DNA from: Saccoglossus kowalevskii
Lineage: Eukaryota; Hemichordata; Enteropneusta; Harrimaniidae
Assembly (NCBI RefSeq): GCF_000003605.2
Contig: NW_003134365.1
Location: 104,081-146,722, forward strand
DNA: 42,642 nucleotides
Direction of reading: 5' to 3'
In this document: positions 41,995 through 42,642 of the stretch, piece after piece
Layout of the letters: each line of letters starts with the position of its first letter
Position numbering within the stretch: position 1 is the first letter of the stretch
Translations under genes and position numbers: made by a program
Notes under the pieces: generated by a model
Seen by the model: the letters and a program-made list of their open reading frames with translations, nothing else
Database searches by the model: none
Told to the model about the DNA's origin: nothing

Positions 41995-42642
41995 TTATTC
42001 CAACATTTTAATAATTTGTTTGTAAAAATCAGTAATCCACTCACTTGCACCATTGCCCATTACATGTACATTTACAGTCCTTCATTACATGTAATCGTAA
42101 ATTCATTACAAAAGTTATTTAATGCAACAACGTTTATTCTTTGGAGACGCTACGCTACTATTAACCAAGCAGACAAACAAAAGACACTTTGACAATTTGT
42201 TGATATTTTACTGACAACAAATAATAGGCTACACAAAATGGCTGTCTCCATGGAAACAAAGCTCTCATGGTTCATAACTTGAGTTTTATTTTGAATTGAA
42301 ATTTTTGAACTTTTTATTTTTTGATGATTGAACAATGGGATCAAGCCGTAAAATGTTGTGTCGTCAAAAACCATGTATAAAGTTACATAATATAGCAAGA
42401 AAATTTGAAATTAGAAATATATACAAACAATTTTATGTAAATTGGCTAGTTAATATGCATATAAGCTAGAAAAAAGAAAATGTTAAATTGCTGAAAATAT
42501 TATTAAATTCATTGACTAATTAATTAATGATTGTGCATATATTAATAATTTTAATGCATCCTCAGAAATAAAATATAAAATAAATAAAAAAGAAGTAAAA
42601 TGTAAATATAAAATAAAACATAGTTGAACTCTGGTGACCTTG
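41995..42642. other. AT-rich DNA, nothing else recognised
   Basis: Contains an X-box-like GTCTCCATGGAAAC at 42244-42257, then strongly A/T-rich sequence to the end. Confidence 0.5.

Overview
The window looks like about 42.6 kb of intergenic or intronic DNA from an AT-rich animal genome. I see no bacterial or phage gene layout: no long ORFs, operons or ribosome-binding sites. What dominates is typical eukaryotic non-coding DNA: seven or more families of short inverted-repeat transposons, several minisatellites, a LINE fragment with poly(A) tail and target-site duplication, homopolymer runs and isolated exon-like islands next to splice-like signals. The palindromic word ACATGTAC and the word TACCGGTA are very frequent. 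This, with the MITE content and low GC, suggests a marine invertebrate, perhaps a mollusc such as a bivalve; that is an inference, not an identification.

Layout. 1-5.1 kb: unique AT-rich DNA, a diverged copy of a 156-bp repeat, and 31-bp, 23-bp and 21-bp tandem arrays. 5.1-9.7 kb: a 105-bp tandem array, the first MITE-A copy and a non-LTR retrotransposon coding fragment. 10.9-12.6 kb: a repeat-poor, CpG-richer stretch that may hold conserved non-coding DNA or exons. 12.8-19.1 kb: MITE-A, B, C and D copies and a CTCF-like site. 19.4-20.7 kb: diverged tandem repeats with a cluster of octamer motifs and an exon-like island. 21.8-23.2 kb: a 156-bp tandem leading into a large 28-bp minisatellite with higher-order structure. 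25-26.7 kb: MITE-A, perfect palindromes and a 31-bp minisatellite repeating an NF-Y-type CCAAT box. 27.3-28.5 kb: two minus-strand exon-like islands. 29.2-34.5 kb: a CpG-rich inverted-repeat element (MITE-E), MITE-C, B and F copies and a 184-bp duplication. 35.5-42.6 kb: more MITE-B, MITE-A, a recent 5'-truncated LINE insertion, MITE-G, an 81-bp array and a terminal exon-like island.

No complete protein-coding gene can be supported. The coding candidates are short and low-confidence; if real they are single exons of genes with large introns. MITE-A to MITE-H are labels local to this report. The most notable observations are the TTAA-bounded MITE-A family (five copies), the shared TACTGTAAAA terminus on otherwise unrelated MITE interiors, the recent LINE insertion, the NF-Y minisatellite and the 28-bp array with an exact 140-bp-period segment.
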